A stretch of 64,000 nt of DNA from contig WFXC01000006.1 in the NCBI GenBank assembly GCA_015490805.1, positions 1-64,000 on the forward strand, read 5' to 3'. Within the stretch, counting starts at the first letter, position 1. Every line of letters starts with the position of its first letter. Below, piece by piece: positions 36,758 to 47,700 of the stretch. Made by a program: the position numbers and the translations under genes. The stretch comes from Candidatus Kapaibacterium sp. (GTDB lineage Bacteria; Bacteroidota; Ignavibacteria; Kapaibacteriales; WFXC01). The notes below the pieces were generated by a model. The model did no database searches, was not told the DNA's origin, and was given only the letters and a program-made list of their open reading frames with translations.

Positions 36758-37882
36758 CTATGACACTTCTGTTCGCTTGTCCGAGGTCCCATAGTTGCTG
36801 AGAAATTCAGCAACAAACTGAAGGAGTGCAAACATTCGAGGATAATACATACGCTTCGGTCCAATCAGCCCGATAGTACCGGTCGCCTGATCGAACCGGT
36901 ATTGGGCTGTCAGCAAACTGTATTCTTTCAAAATCTCATTGCTTACTTCTGGAAGCTGCTCCTGAAATTCTTTGCCAATATAAGCACGAACTGTTCCGGT
37001 TGCGTTCGGCTCCGCACACTCCTCCAGCAAATGAACGACGATTTCCTCCTCCTCGATGAGTTCAATAATTCCTTTGAGCCGTTCTACCCGTTCGAATTCT
37101 GGATGCTCCAACAAATGTGGAATTCCTGCAATGTGTACTTTCTGCTCTGAATATAACGCCGGCGATAACAATCGCTCAGCAGATTCTACGAAGAGTCGCA
37201 CAACCGCAGAATCATACGAATGCGGTTCCAGCAGTTCGCGTAAATGCTTTTGCACAATCCGCAAACTCTTGCCCGCCAGTCGCTCATTAAGTTGCGCCTC
37301 TACTACCTGAATTTCCTCCGGTGTAATCTCTGAATGGGCTTCCACGGTGAGTGTGCGCACCACATCTGAAGCTAAAGCTACCACAATGAGAATACGCTCT
37401 GAAGAGAGTTGAACGATGCGGATCCGCTCAATTTCTATATCTGCTAATTCCGGCAATTTGATGATGCTCAAATAATGAGACAACGTGCCCAGGATCTTCG
37501 TCGTACTGCGCAGCAACTCCTCTTCTGACGTGCTTTCCAATCGTTGCCGCAATTGTTCCGCCTCTTGCTCGCTTAACTCTTCCACCGCCATCAGGGAATC
37601 AACATAGATACGATACCCCTGATCCGTGGGAACTCGTCCGGCTGACGTATGCGGATGGGTAATCAACCCCATCTCCTCCAGATCTGCCATAATGTTGCGA
37701 ATCGTGGCAGGGCTGACGCCTAATTCCTGCGCCAGATGTTTCGCCAGAAAGCGAGAGCCGATTGGACGCGCTTCTAAAATGTAATTGTGCACAATTCCCC
37801 GTAGCACGATCATCTCTCGATCGCTCAACTGCACCTCCTGCTGCTTCCAGGATCCTTTGTGAGAATACTGAAGTTGCTGCAT
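36758..37882 (-). CDS. hrcA: heat-inducible transcription repressor HrcA
   Basis: A 374-residue HrcA. The N-terminal winged helix (LSDREMIVLRGIVHNYILEARPIGSRFLAKHL and LGVSPATIRNIMADLEEMGLITHPHTSAGRVPTDQGYRIYVD) binds the CIRCE operator of chaperone genes. A GAF-like dimerisation/chaperone-sensing domain follows. The end VGLIGPKRMYYPRMFALLQFVAEFL resembles the usual IGPKRMDY segment; that motif here reads TIGLIGPKRMYY. No grpE, dnaK or dnaJ is adjacent and no CIRCE dyad is seen in its own 157-bp upstream gap, so self-regulation is not evident. It converges on nrdJ. Confidence 0.95.
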   Translation of the reverse strand: MQQLQYSHKGSWKQQEVQLSDREMIVLRGIVHNYILEARPIGSRFLAKHLAQELGVSPATIRNIMADLEEMGLITHPHTSAGRVPTDQGYRIYVDSLMAVEELSEQEAEQLRQRLESTSEEELLRSTTKILGTLSHYLSIIKLPELADIEIERIRIVQLSSERILIVVALASDVVRTLTVEAHSEITPEEIQVVEAQLNERLAGKSLRIVQKHLRELLEPHSYDSAVVRLFVESAERLLSPALYSEQKVHIAGIPHLLEHPEFERVERLKGIIELIEEEEIVVHLLEECAEPNATGTVRAYIGKEFQEQLPEVSNEILKEYSLLTAQYRFDQATGTIGLIGPKRMYYPRMFALLQFVAEFLSNYGTSDKRTEVS

Positions 37883-37956
37883 ATCAAACGAACAGACTTT
37901 AACCCTTTCTTATCAAAGCGCTTCTTTACGAGACGAACAAATGTGCAAAAAATGAC

Positions 37957-37984
37957 AAAAAAAAGGCTACCCTATTGGGTAGCC
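37957..37984 (-). terminator. terminator of the large T9SS protein gene
   Basis: On the minus strand GGCTACCC-AATA-GGGTAGCC is followed by eight T. It is placed 55 bp after the stop of the 38040-44519 gene and upstream of hrcA, so the two minus-strand genes are transcribed separately. Confidence 0.9.
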
Positions 37985-38039
37985 CTCAGCCACTCCAAGA
38001 TCGCCCTCCTCCCTCCAAGAGGGCGTTCTCGCTATGCGC

Positions 38040-41000
38040 CTACTTTTGAATGATCACCGGGATGCTGACGCTGTGAGATCCACTGCGCAGGGTCAGAAGA
38101 TAAGTCCCACTGCTAAGCGATTGGATCGGAAGCGTAAGCTGATGCGAACCATCGTCCACATTCCCGGCATCAACTACCAGTACAACCGACCCCGCAAGAT
38201 CATGCAACTCCGCCTGAACGGGCATTGTCAATCCACTTGCCAGATACTGAACGGTCACGTTCTGCCCCTGTGCCGGCTGCGGTGTGACGGTCACAATCTC
38301 CAGTTGACTATCGGTTGCTTCAATCGACTCCGGTGCACTATCCCCCACTATGATTGGACCAACCCGACCCCGCAGCGTTGCGGTCGGATACGGCGAGACA
38401 CCGGGGATCACAGCCAACAACGTTCCAGACCGTAACCCGTTCGTTCCACTATTGGCATCAAACGCCACAACAACGTCCACCGTGCTCCCTGCTGCCAACG
38501 TATAATTCGACGGTCCACTGACAATAGAAAAGTTCGATGAACCCAACGTCAACACCGAAGACACCGTCACCGCACTGTTCCCATCATTGTGCAGCGTGAA
38601 AGTGTACTGCCCACTCTGATTGCCAAAGTTGTATTGCGACGGCGTGAAGTACACCACCGGTGCCCCCGTCCCGTAGAACGCCGTGCCACGGACGTTGAAG
38701 TAGAACGGTCCCGTTGTGTTGTAAACGACGATTTGTGCTTCTTTGACTGCCGGATTGGTATTGGTCGGAATGAATTGCAACGTGAAGCTGCGACTGCTGT
38801 GGGGTGGCACCAGCAGTGGCAGGGAAGCAGAAACATTAAACTGCGTCGGGTTACTACCACCGCGGCTGATCTGGCTAATGGTAATGGGAGCGGGACTGTT
38901 GTTTTCGACAATCATTGTTTTTGTCCCAATTTGCCCCACCGGGACCTGACCAAAATCAACCCAATCCCCGGCATTAACCTGGGTACCATCGACGCTGAAG
39001 ACAATCTGATCTGCTCGGGCAGCTAAACCATTGCCGCTCATCGGAACAATTTCATTGATCACGCCGGTAATATTCAATTGACCGGTTTGCAAGCCTGCTG
39101 CTGATGGACTGAAGAAGACCTGAACAACAACAGCACTGTTACTTGCCGGCATTGGAACGGTAAGCGTCTTTGCGCCACCAGCAAAGTGGAAATCATTGCC
39201 GGTAATGGTCAGCACTGCATTACCCGCCACGCCACTTTGATTCCGCAAAATCAGATTCTTGCTGAAGGTCAATCCGACCGGGACAGTCCCAAAGTTCAAC
39301 TGCGTCGGATAGACTGGCAACGCTGTCGGATCGTTGAGCACTTCACCAACCACGGTAACGGTCAGTGCGCGCCGTGCATTCGAAATGCCCGTTCCAGAAC
39401 CATCAGATAACTGGAACTCCGCATTGTATGCTCCCGGTTGCGTATTTAATGCCGGCTGCTTGAGCCGCACATACAGCAACCACGGTTGTACATCACTGAC
39501 TACGATCGGATTGTTGGCAGAGGGATTTGCCCAAATGGAAGGATCACTGAGATTCCCGTCAGGTACAACCTGACCATTGGCATCATACGTACCGCGTACG
39601 AAGTATTTCCCCTGATTACTGACAAACTCAAACATTCCCGCGCCAGCGCCGGACAGGGTTGGGACCTGATAAATTTCGACATCGACGACGCTGCCGCGGG
39701 TCAGCGGAATGCCAACACTGTTTTCATCGAAGCTCGCATAGGTTTGCCCAATCGCGGCTGGCGGCGTTTGCACTAAGGTAGGTGCAACCAGGATCGGTGA
39801 TCCAATGCGTCCTTCAATCCGAATAACGCTGACCGGACCATTCGCAGCACTATGCTGAATATGGAGCTCCGCTTCCTTCTTGCCCGGAGCAACACCTGCA
39901 ACGGTCATTTCAATCGTAACAAAAACATCACCGGACAACGCGGCTGGCACCGTTGAGGTCACCCGGAACAACGCAGCATCAGGACCCGCAAAGGAAACAT
40001 TTGAAATTTCAATTGGCTCATCCAGCGGCAACTGATCCGCACTGATCATAATCGTGCGAATCAAAGGCTGCGTCTCACCTGCTTCTCGCTGTCCCATATC
40101 CAGCACATTGTTCGGATCCAGAAGATCCAGATTACCATTATCCGGATCAACCGCCGTCAGTGATGCATAGTATCCAGTCACTTGATCCGTATAGGCTCCC
40201 TGCGGTGCATTGTTATAGAAGGTTGCCATAAGCGTCTGCTGTCCGGGCTGGCTCACCCCTTGAATACCAAATACCACATCAACATCCTGCGATGCTCCTG
40301 CAGGCAGCGTGAAAGTGGATGGAACAGGTGTTGTAGTCCCTGAGAGATAGGTCTGGAAACTCCCCACATCGCCGCCCCATTGGACATTGCTGACGCTAAT
40401 GGGATCCTTTGCCGACGTGTTCCATAAGGTCAGGGTCTTGGTCGTCTGGCGTCCAATCGTTCCGAAGTCTTTGTCACCCATCAAATACAGCGATGGGGGT
40501 GAAATAAAAGCACCACAATCGGGAAACTGCATACTCCGTGGATCGCCATTGATATCCGTTGTCACTTCGCTGAGCGGCGTTGCAGTGAATTTCGCTGCTG
40601 GGGAATTCCACGGAATGCGATAGTCGTTATCCAGCAACGGATCTGCTGCTACAGAATTTGCATCCTGTCCACTGGCAGCTTGATAGGACGCTAAATCTCC
40701 ATAAGCAGTCCACATATACGTCCCGGGGAAGTTAAATCCACTGCTGCCGTTGGCGTACAACACATTGTGATCACTATTCAACGCTCCACCACTGGGGGAA
40801 TACCATACGCACATATTGTAGCCTGTGCCACCACGGGTGATCGCCACGATATTATTTTGCACATCGGTCGTTGCTCCACCAGCGTTCCACTCAGTAACTC
40901 GAATCCCAACGCTGTAAGCGCTTGTAGCTGTAGGATCCGTTAAAGCCAAGGTATTATGGTAAATTTTCGTTGTACCCGAAGCCCCGGAATTGTACACATA

Positions 41001-44000
41001 AATGGTATACAGGTAGCCAGTAGTATTCAGGTTATAAAACAAATTGTTAGCGATCAGCGTAGTTCCATTGACCTGCGATCCATTGTAGATGTACAAAGCG
41101 TTGGTATAGTAAGAGCTTGCCGATGGCCCAACCGTGTGGATCCGGTTCCGCAGGATCTGCGCACCATTACAATTATTGAGATAAACCCCATAGAAGGAAC
41201 TCAGCAATGATCGATTTGCCCGATGAAGCTCGTTTGCTTCGAATAAGATATTTTGGGCATAGCTGAAGTATACACCGTAATAGTAAAAATCTCGGATAAC
41301 GTTGTTAGTAAATGTAACGTTCGAAATTCCTCCGTTGAAGTCGTACAAATAGATAGCGTAGAAACCACCACCGATAATTTCATTGTTTGTAAACACCGCG
41401 TTGGTTAAGCCAGCATTATACGCTTCAATCACACGAGTGCTCCAACCAGTATTGGTCAAACCGGCATCCAAAACGCAATTTTGGACCACAATATTATTGT
41501 TACTCCCTTCAAAATCCATAATTCGGTATGAACCAAAACCGGTATATCGCAAAGTAATTGCATTGAGTACCCAGTTACTGGCATTTCGGAACAGCACGAT
41601 CTGATAATTTGGGTAAGAAAGGCTGGTCGGCTGAAACACAACATCTGCTGGATTACCCGTTGCCGACTGCAATGTTACGGTGTAACTGGGATCGGAGCTG
41701 ACAAAGGGACCCAACTCCATAACATCAGTATAGGTTCCAGATGCCATATCGAACCAGACATTTCCTACAATACCCCCTTGATCCAGAGCGGTCAGTGCAT
41801 CTCCGAGGGTGGGGAAATCAGAGCTGGAAGTTCCAACCGAATAATGACCAATCAGCGCTGGGCGCAATGTCTCTTGGTCAGTATTGTTCGACGCAACGTC
41901 ATCAGCGCCACCATTTACTTCCAGAATCGTCACCACTAAGGTTACCAGGCTCTGCAAGTTATACGGCGTAGAAAAGCTCAACGTCGCCGATCCTTCGCTG
42001 GGAATATTGAGTCCAGTAAAGACCTGCTGAACGGTGGTTGTACCATCGCTGTACTGCAACCGCACCGAGGTGATCGGCGTTGTGCGGATGTTGACAATCT
42101 TGACAGTCACCGTGTTGTTGCCCGGTGGCGCAGGCTTGACCGGAGACATCAGCACGATCGTTGCATCCAAACCTGTGGGCGTAAATTCATCAGCACCAAT
42201 ATCGGGTGCAACCGTATTCCGGACATTGCCGTCGATATCTTCATCAATTCCTACATAGGTGCCAGCTCCGTTGAGTAAAGGCTCACTTACATGCAAGTCC
42301 GTCGTTGAAGTAAACCCTGGGTCTACATCCAGCGAATTCGCATCCCACCCTGTTGCGCTTTGCCAGGCGCTCAGCGAATTGCGATCGCCATTGTAGTAAC
42401 AGTACCGGGATGAGGATGCTGTGTAGATATCGTTGTAATCCATCATTCCAATACCGGTGCCAAAACCATAAATTGCATATCCATTGCCGGTATTGGCAAT
42501 GACATTATTGACTATGTTCAAATTTGTTCCGTAGGCACCAAAATACAGTGCTCGTCCAAAACTGGAAGCACTGGCACAGTTGATGTTGTTGTGATAGAAA
42601 TTCAGGTGAGAGCAGTAATAAACATACGCTCCGTAGGCAGAATAGCTATAGGAAGGATCCCCGATCTGGATAAAGTTGTTTGCTACCAATGCAGGATTGG
42701 CAGCCGTCCCGCTGACGCGATAGAGGTAGAGTCCATATCCTCCTCGGGAACCAGCAATTGTGTTCTTCGTGTACGTAAAGCCGTCAACATATCCAAAGTA
42801 ATGCACATACATAAAGGAATAAGTCGAGTTCGTTTGTGCACTGTTCCCAGATACCGTTACATTGTCCACGTAGTAACAGTAAATGCTCCGGTAGTAGTAG
42901 TTAGTAAAGGTATTGTTCAGTATCTGGAGTCCCGACCCGTGCGTACCCCAGCTTCCATACCAGTAAATGCTGTAACTACCATTGTTAAAAGTGTTGTTGC
43001 GAATGATGTTGTTGTTGTTTTGAGCCGTGGAAGATGCATAGGAATAAACAATTGCTCGATAGTAGGAACTACTACCACCAACCCCCTCGAAGACGTTTCC
43101 ATCCAAAATATTGTTATTGGCTCCGTTATAGAACTCAACACACCGGGCATAATACGTGCTCAACGGCTGAATCGTCGTATTCTTCCACGTCACATAGTCT
43201 GCCCCATCAAACCGAACCACCCAATTATTCATCGAGCTGGTGCTGTTATACTGAATCACCACATCAGAGGCATTTCCCGTTTGAGACTGAAACGTCACAC
43301 GCGCATTTGGTCCTGCCCCCGGAATTTCCGGAATGGTTATCTGCTCTGTATACGTGCCTGACTTAATGTTAAAGGTGACGTTACAGCTCACCCCTGCCGA
43401 AGCGACCAGATTGACTGCCTCCTGAATCGTTGCAAAATCCGATGGGGCAGGTCCAATAGTATACGTGCCACAGAGTGCCGATGCCATCACTGCATCATAC
43501 TGGTCATTGCTGGGATTGTCATCTGTTGTATTGTTGGGATTTTCTGTCCACACGGAGAAATTATACAATGAACCACTGGCAAAGGTCCAGTTTCCCAGGA
43601 CAACTTCTGTGGTTTGTCCACTTCCTAAGGAGCCCGTCCAATTGATAGTGCCTTGCTGTGTTCCATCAACCGACCATTTGATCGTTACACTGGTCAGGGT
43701 CGCAGCACCAAAATTCCTCAATTCTGCCTTCACCTGATATGTCCCCGGCGAAAAGGGAGAAACAGGCGCAGTAATTGCAGTAATGCCCGCGTCGTTCTGC
43801 GGCAATTGCCATCGGTAAATTGTTCCGGATGCTGGATACTGGGAATTGTTCAGGTAACACTGGTCGTTATATGATGTCCCTTGCTGCGGGCTGGACCAAC
43901 TGCCGCCGATGTTGACTCGAACATTATTGAAATCTGTGCGGGTTTCTCCCCGTAACCCGACTTCCTTGGAGTACCAGGAAGACGTTGTACCTGTAAAGGG

Positions 44001-44519
44001 CCCGTAATGAATTTCTATCTTGTTGGAGGTTTCATACAGCCGAATCTGGAAGTTGTAAAGATTACTCTGATAATATCGTCGCCAGTTCTTCCACTGGATC
44101 ACGCAGACGCGGTTTGGTGCCGACCCAATGGTCTGGATTCGGAGTTCCCCATTGGAGTTGTCCCCTTTCAGGTCATCGCCCAGCGCCGAGACAACCCCGG
44201 ATCCCGTATAAGTCGAACTCCGAGAAATAGGATTTGGAATATACAAACCAAAGCTGTTGGAACCAAACCAGATAAAGCCATTGGTGTTGATCGATACCGT
44301 TGTGTAATTCTGTCCGTTAAATGTAAAGGTAAATCCAATGGACTGTCCGGTATACGTTACATCATCAGCACCTCCTGTCGCTAACACAGTCCCCCCACTA
44401 ATTTCCTGATAGGTTCCGCTAACAACCGAAAATGCATAACTGGAAAGATCCGCCCGCGCGGTAACAATACTGACACCAAACATCACAATAAGGGCAAAAA
44501 AACTGTACAACTTGCTCAT
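38040..44519 (-). CDS. large secreted beta-helix protein with T9SS sorting domain
   Basis: A 2159-residue surface or secreted protein. The signal peptide is residues 1-23 (ending VTARA). An N-terminal lectin-like region follows (GFIWFGSN). Two blocks of right-handed parallel beta-helix repeats (about 350-780 and 900-1330) are rich in NNI/NNT turns and Tyr-Ser-Asn. Each is preceded by a CARDB-like Ig domain (DAGITAI.., DATIVLMSPVKPAPPGN). A long row of choice-of-anchor-D/ASH-type domains comes next (FGTIGRQTTKTLTLWN, FGTVPVGLTFSKNLILRN, FGQVPVGQIGTKTMIVENN). The final ~75 residues (LHDLAGSVVLVVDAGNVDDG...SGTYLLTLRSG) form a type A T9SS sorting domain. AAAGAGGGG precedes the start. An adhesive or polysaccharide-binding role is likely; the ligand is unknown. 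Confidence 0.85.
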   Translation of the reverse strand: MSKLYSFFALIVMFGVSIVTARADLSSYAFSVVSGTYQEISGGTVLATGGADDVTYTGQSIGFTFTFNGQNYTTVSINTNGFIWFGSNSFGLYIPNPISRSSTYTGSGVVSALGDDLKGDNSNGELRIQTIGSAPNRVCVIQWKNWRRYYQSNLYNFQIRLYETSNKIEIHYGPFTGTTSSWYSKEVGLRGETRTDFNNVRVNIGGSWSSPQQGTSYNDQCYLNNSQYPASGTIYRWQLPQNDAGITAITAPVSPFSPGTYQVKAELRNFGAATLTSVTIKWSVDGTQQGTINWTGSLGSGQTTEVVLGNWTFASGSLYNFSVWTENPNNTTDDNPSNDQYDAVMASALCGTYTIGPAPSDFATIQEAVNLVASAGVSCNVTFNIKSGTYTEQITIPEIPGAGPNARVTFQSQTGNASDVVIQYNSTSSMNNWVVRFDGADYVTWKNTTIQPLSTYYARCVEFYNGANNNILDGNVFEGVGGSSSYYRAIVYSYASSTAQNNNNIIRNNTFNNGSYSIYWYGSWGTHGSGLQILNNTFTNYYYRSIYCYYVDNVTVSGNSAQTNSTYSFMYVHYFGYVDGFTYTKNTIAGSRGGYGLYLYRVSGTAANPALVANNFIQIGDPSYSYSAYGAYVYYCSHLNFYHNNINCASASSFGRALYFGAYGTNLNIVNNVIANTGNGYAIYGFGTGIGMMDYNDIYTASSSRYCYYNGDRNSLSAWQSATGWDANSLDVDPGFTSTTDLHVSEPLLNGAGTYVGIDEDIDGNVRNTVAPDIGADEFTPTGLDATIVLMSPVKPAPPGNNTVTVKIVNIRTTPITSVRLQYSDGTTTVQQVFTGLNIPSEGSATLSFSTPYNLQSLVTLVVTILEVNGGADDVASNNTDQETLRPALIGHYSVGTSSSDFPTLGDALTALDQGGIVGNVWFDMASGTYTDVMELGPFVSSDPSYTVTLQSATGNPADVVFQPTSLSYPNYQIVLFRNASNWVLNAITLRYTGFGSYRIMDFEGSNNNIVVQNCVLDAGLTNTGWSTRVIEAYNAGLTNAVFTNNEIIGGGFYAIYLYDFNGGISNVTFTNNVIRDFYYYGVYFSYAQNILFEANELHRANRSLLSSFYGVYLNNCNGAQILRNRIHTVGPSASSYYTNALYIYNGSQVNGTTLIANNLFYNLNTTGYLYTIYVYNSGASGTTKIYHNTLALTDPTATSAYSVGIRVTEWNAGGATTDVQNNIVAITRGGTGYNMCVWYSPSGGALNSDHNVLYANGSSGFNFPGTYMWTAYGDLASYQAASGQDANSVAADPLLDNDYRIPWNSPAAKFTATPLSEVTTDINGDPRSMQFPDCGAFISPPSLYLMGDKDFGTIGRQTTKTLTLWNTSAKDPISVSNVQWGGDVGSFQTYLSGTTTPVPSTFTLPAGASQDVDVVFGIQGVSQPGQQTLMATFYNNAPQGAYTDQVTGYYASLTAVDPDNGNLDLLDPNNVLDMGQREAGETQPLIRTIMISADQLPLDEPIEISNVSFAGPDAALFRVTSTVPAALSGDVFVTIEMTVAGVAPGKKEAELHIQHSAANGPVSVIRIEGRIGSPILVAPTLVQTPPAAIGQTYASFDENSVGIPLTRGSVVDVEIYQVPTLSGAGAGMFEFVSNQGKYFVRGTYDANGQVVPDGNLSDPSIWANPSANNPIVVSDVQPWLLYVRLKQPALNTQPGAYNAEFQLSDGSGTGISNARRALTVTVVGEVLNDPTALPVYPTQLNFGTVPVGLTFSKNLILRNQSGVAGNAVLTITGNDFHFAGGAKTLTVPMPASNSAVVVQVFFSPSAAGLQTGQLNITGVINEIVPMSGNGLAARADQIVFSVDGTQVNAGDWVDFGQVPVGQIGTKTMIVENNSPAPITISQISRGGSNPTQFNVSASLPLLVPPHSSRSFTLQFIPTNTNPAVKEAQIVVYNTTGPFYFNVRGTAFYGTGAPVVYFTPSQYNFGNQSGQYTFTLHNDGNSAVTVSSVLTLGSSNFSIVSGPSNYTLAAGSTVDVVVAFDANSGTNGLRSGTLLAVIPGVSPYPTATLRGRVGPIIVGDSAPESIEATDSQLEIVTVTPQPAQGQNVTVQYLASGLTMPVQAELHDLAGSVVLVVDAGNVDDGSHQLTLPIQSLSSGTYLLTLRSGSHSVSIPVIIQK

Positions 44520-44704
44520 GAGAGTATACCCCTCTTTAATGAGACATTCCCTACAATTTTTGCTCTATTTCTCTTTTCCAAGAATTGCTAAGTTACAAAA
44601 ATTTCCCCAATTGTCAGATGCAATTAAAACAAATGAAATGCTATCCCGGTTACATTTTCCCATCTCCTACCCACCATGCTCTAGAGGGTTGATCTGCAAA
44701 GTCA

Positions 44705-44735
44705 TTGGATATTTCCTCAATAGTTTGTAATTTAC
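44705..44735 (+). promoter_or_regulatory. putative promoter of the 44785 surface-protein gene
   Basis: TTG (44705-44707), 20 bp, then TAATTTAC (44728-44735) matches the spacing of the other promoters, with a less perfect -7. The start codon is 49 bp downstream. Confidence 0.4.
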
Positions 44736-44784
44736 GTAAGTTTTTAAAGGTATTCGTATCGTGTTAAACAAACAGGGGCAGACA

Positions 44785-47700
44785 ATGAATCAACGATTCA
44801 CAACCTTTGTCATCGCTACGCTCCTTTGGAGTAGCATTGTAACGTTATTGGCACAGCAAGGTCCGGAAGATCCAACCCGTGCAAAATTCCGCTCAATGCT
44901 TCCCTCACTTCTATTGGGGAACACCAACGCCGGAACGGAATTCTATTTCTCGTTTCCGCCGTGCTACGAAGTACCGATGCCAGGCAACAGTGTGCGGCTT
45001 TACATTTCATCTGGCGTCCGCACCTTAGTCACGGTCGAAGTCGAAGCTACGAATTACTTTCAGCAAAAATACACGATCCCTAATGACATTATCGATTTTG
45101 AAATTCCTCCTGCTTTAGGACAACCGTACCAGAAAAATCCTCAAGATCCTCCACCGCCAGATCAGATATACCGTGGCGCTGCAATCCACATTACTGCGGA
45201 AGATCCAATTATCGTGTATGGAGTAACGCGCTTCCGCTGGACCAGTGATGGATTTTTAGCAATCCCTGTCTCGGCCTTAGGTCGCGAATACCGTATTGCT
45301 TCCTATGCCGATATGAGCGCAATGTATCCCGGATATGAACTACCCAGCGAAACCACGATTACCGCTGCGTTCGATGGTACAACGGTCATCTTTGAAGTTG
45401 GAGGAAATTTGATGACTCGTACTGCTTCTGACTGGAAACCCGGCGATCGCAAAGTATTCACCTTACAAGCAGGTGATGTTCTTGTAGTCTCCACCAAGAC
45501 CAAGGAAGGAGATCTATCGGGAAGTCGTGTGACGGCAACGAAACCAGTAGCAGTAGTTTCAGGAAACCAGTGTGCAAATATTCCGACCTACATCCGATGG
45601 TGCGACTATATTTCCGAAATGGAATTACCCGTTCATACGTGGGGCACTGTCTATCACGTGACTCGAATTGCTGGACGTCAAAAGAACTCTTATATAAAGG
45701 TATTTGCAAAGGAACCTAATACGACGGTTTACATCAACGGTCAACCGGTTGGACTCATCCGCAAAGCGTGGGGAATGGAAGGCGAGGCATTCCTGCATCA
45801 GCGGGTTTCAGAAGAAGAACCGGGAGCGTTCTTAGTTCACGCGGACAAGCCGATCTATGTTGTGCAATACAATACCGGGCAAGAAGATGATAATGTTCCT
45901 TCTGACCCTTTCCAATTAGTCCTGACCCCCTTAGAGCAATTCCAGACGGAGATTGTCTTCAACACCCCCGGTGTTCGGGGAACCAATCGGGGCTTTACCC
46001 GAAACTACGTAAACTTGGTATACCAACTGGACTCCGGCGACGTCATTCCAGATGATTTAGAATTTGCTGTTGTGAACAACGGGCAATTCCAATGGCGGAA
46101 AGTCAAAGAGCTTTTTGGTCCTTTTCCCGGTGATATCTTCCCTTTCGAGATCGAGGGTAAAAAATTCGCTGCGAAAATCCTGGAATTGCCCGGAGATGGT
46201 GTTTACCGTATCCGTGCTTCCAAACCATTTGCCGCCTATGCATACGGATTTAGCGATTATGATTCCTACGGCTTTCCGACCAGTGTTGCTTTGGCAGACC
46301 TGACAGTCCCTGACACGGTTGCTCCTAACCCGACTTTCACCATCAACTGTGACACGTCCGAAATCTCCGGGGAAGTAGAAGATCTGCCAGATAATCCAGC
46401 GATCCGTAGTAACCTAGCGAAAATCGTTTTAGATCCCCTTCAGAGTTACAACTATACCCTAAGGTACAAGCGATTTACTCCGGGTGAATCCTTCAAAACC
46501 AGCTGGTCACTCAAAGTTGATACCTTAGACAAACCCGCTCGCGCCGTTGTAATCTTCACCGACCGTGCAGGGAATGACACGACTATCGAATTCCGCTACC
46601 GCCCCTACTTAGTTGCGCTCCATCCACCCCAACTGGACTTCGGCGTTCTGAAGAAGGGAGAACAAAAAACACTGACAGGATGGCTGGTCAACCTTTCTCA
46701 AGAGTCTCCGGTTACTATCACCCGGTTAGAACTTCAGCAGGGATCGCAAGGCTTCGAATTTGTCACGAACGTGCCACTTCCCGTAACACTCCAACCCGGT
46801 GATTCTATCCCGGTAGAAATCCGATTTACCGCTTTTGCTCCAGGAAAATATGAAGACTCGGTTGGACACGGCAACGAGTGCGTGTTCGGATACGACCAGC
46901 TATTAGAGGCAGTCGTAAACGCACCGCGGATCGAAGTCACTGACGCAGACTTTGGGAAAGTCGTTGTCAATGACGTTGCCCGCCGCAACGTTACGATTTA
47001 CAACAACAGCGATGCACCGGTGGTCATTTATGGCTACAGCGGACCGAACAATCCAGTATTTACTGCTCGGCTCTCTCCCGATGACTTTCCAATGACTCTG
47101 GGACCGAAACAACGCTACACCTTTCAGGTTGAATTTTCACCCACTGCGACCCGGACGTATTCAGACCAGATCATTTTCAGCAATGATGCGCAGGAAATTG
47201 ACAGTATTGCGGTTTTGGTCGGTGAAGGAATTGAACCAGGTCTACTGGTGCAGAATTACGACTGGGGACGGAAGCGAGTCTTTACCGGTCCATACGCTGG
47301 TGAAATCGTGCTGGAAAACACGGGAACGGCGGATGTAATGATCACCCAAATTACACCCGTCGCAGGCGGAGACATTGATCAGTTTAATCTTCCGGACTTC
47401 GCCCAGTTGGTTCCTCTCCAGCTCAAACCTGGTGAAACCAAGACGATCCCTGTAGAGTTTGCTCCGACGGCTGAAGGACCGCAGGAAGTCGTGGTCGAGT
47501 TTACATACAACAAAGCAGGGCAACCAGCAACGGAAACTTCGCGGTTGACCGGGATTGGGATTGTTCCGCGGCTGATCACAGAAGATGTGGACTTTGGACA
47601 AATGTACTTAGGGAATCCCAGGGTACAGCGACAGATGGAAATCCGTGCGCCAGAAGGGGACTACAATGATTCGGTTGTTGTCACAGCACTTAATCTACAA

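Noticed and set aside
37883-38039. CIRCE operator in front of hrcA
   Set aside because: No TTAGCACTC-N9-GAGTGCTAA-like dyad is present in the gap.
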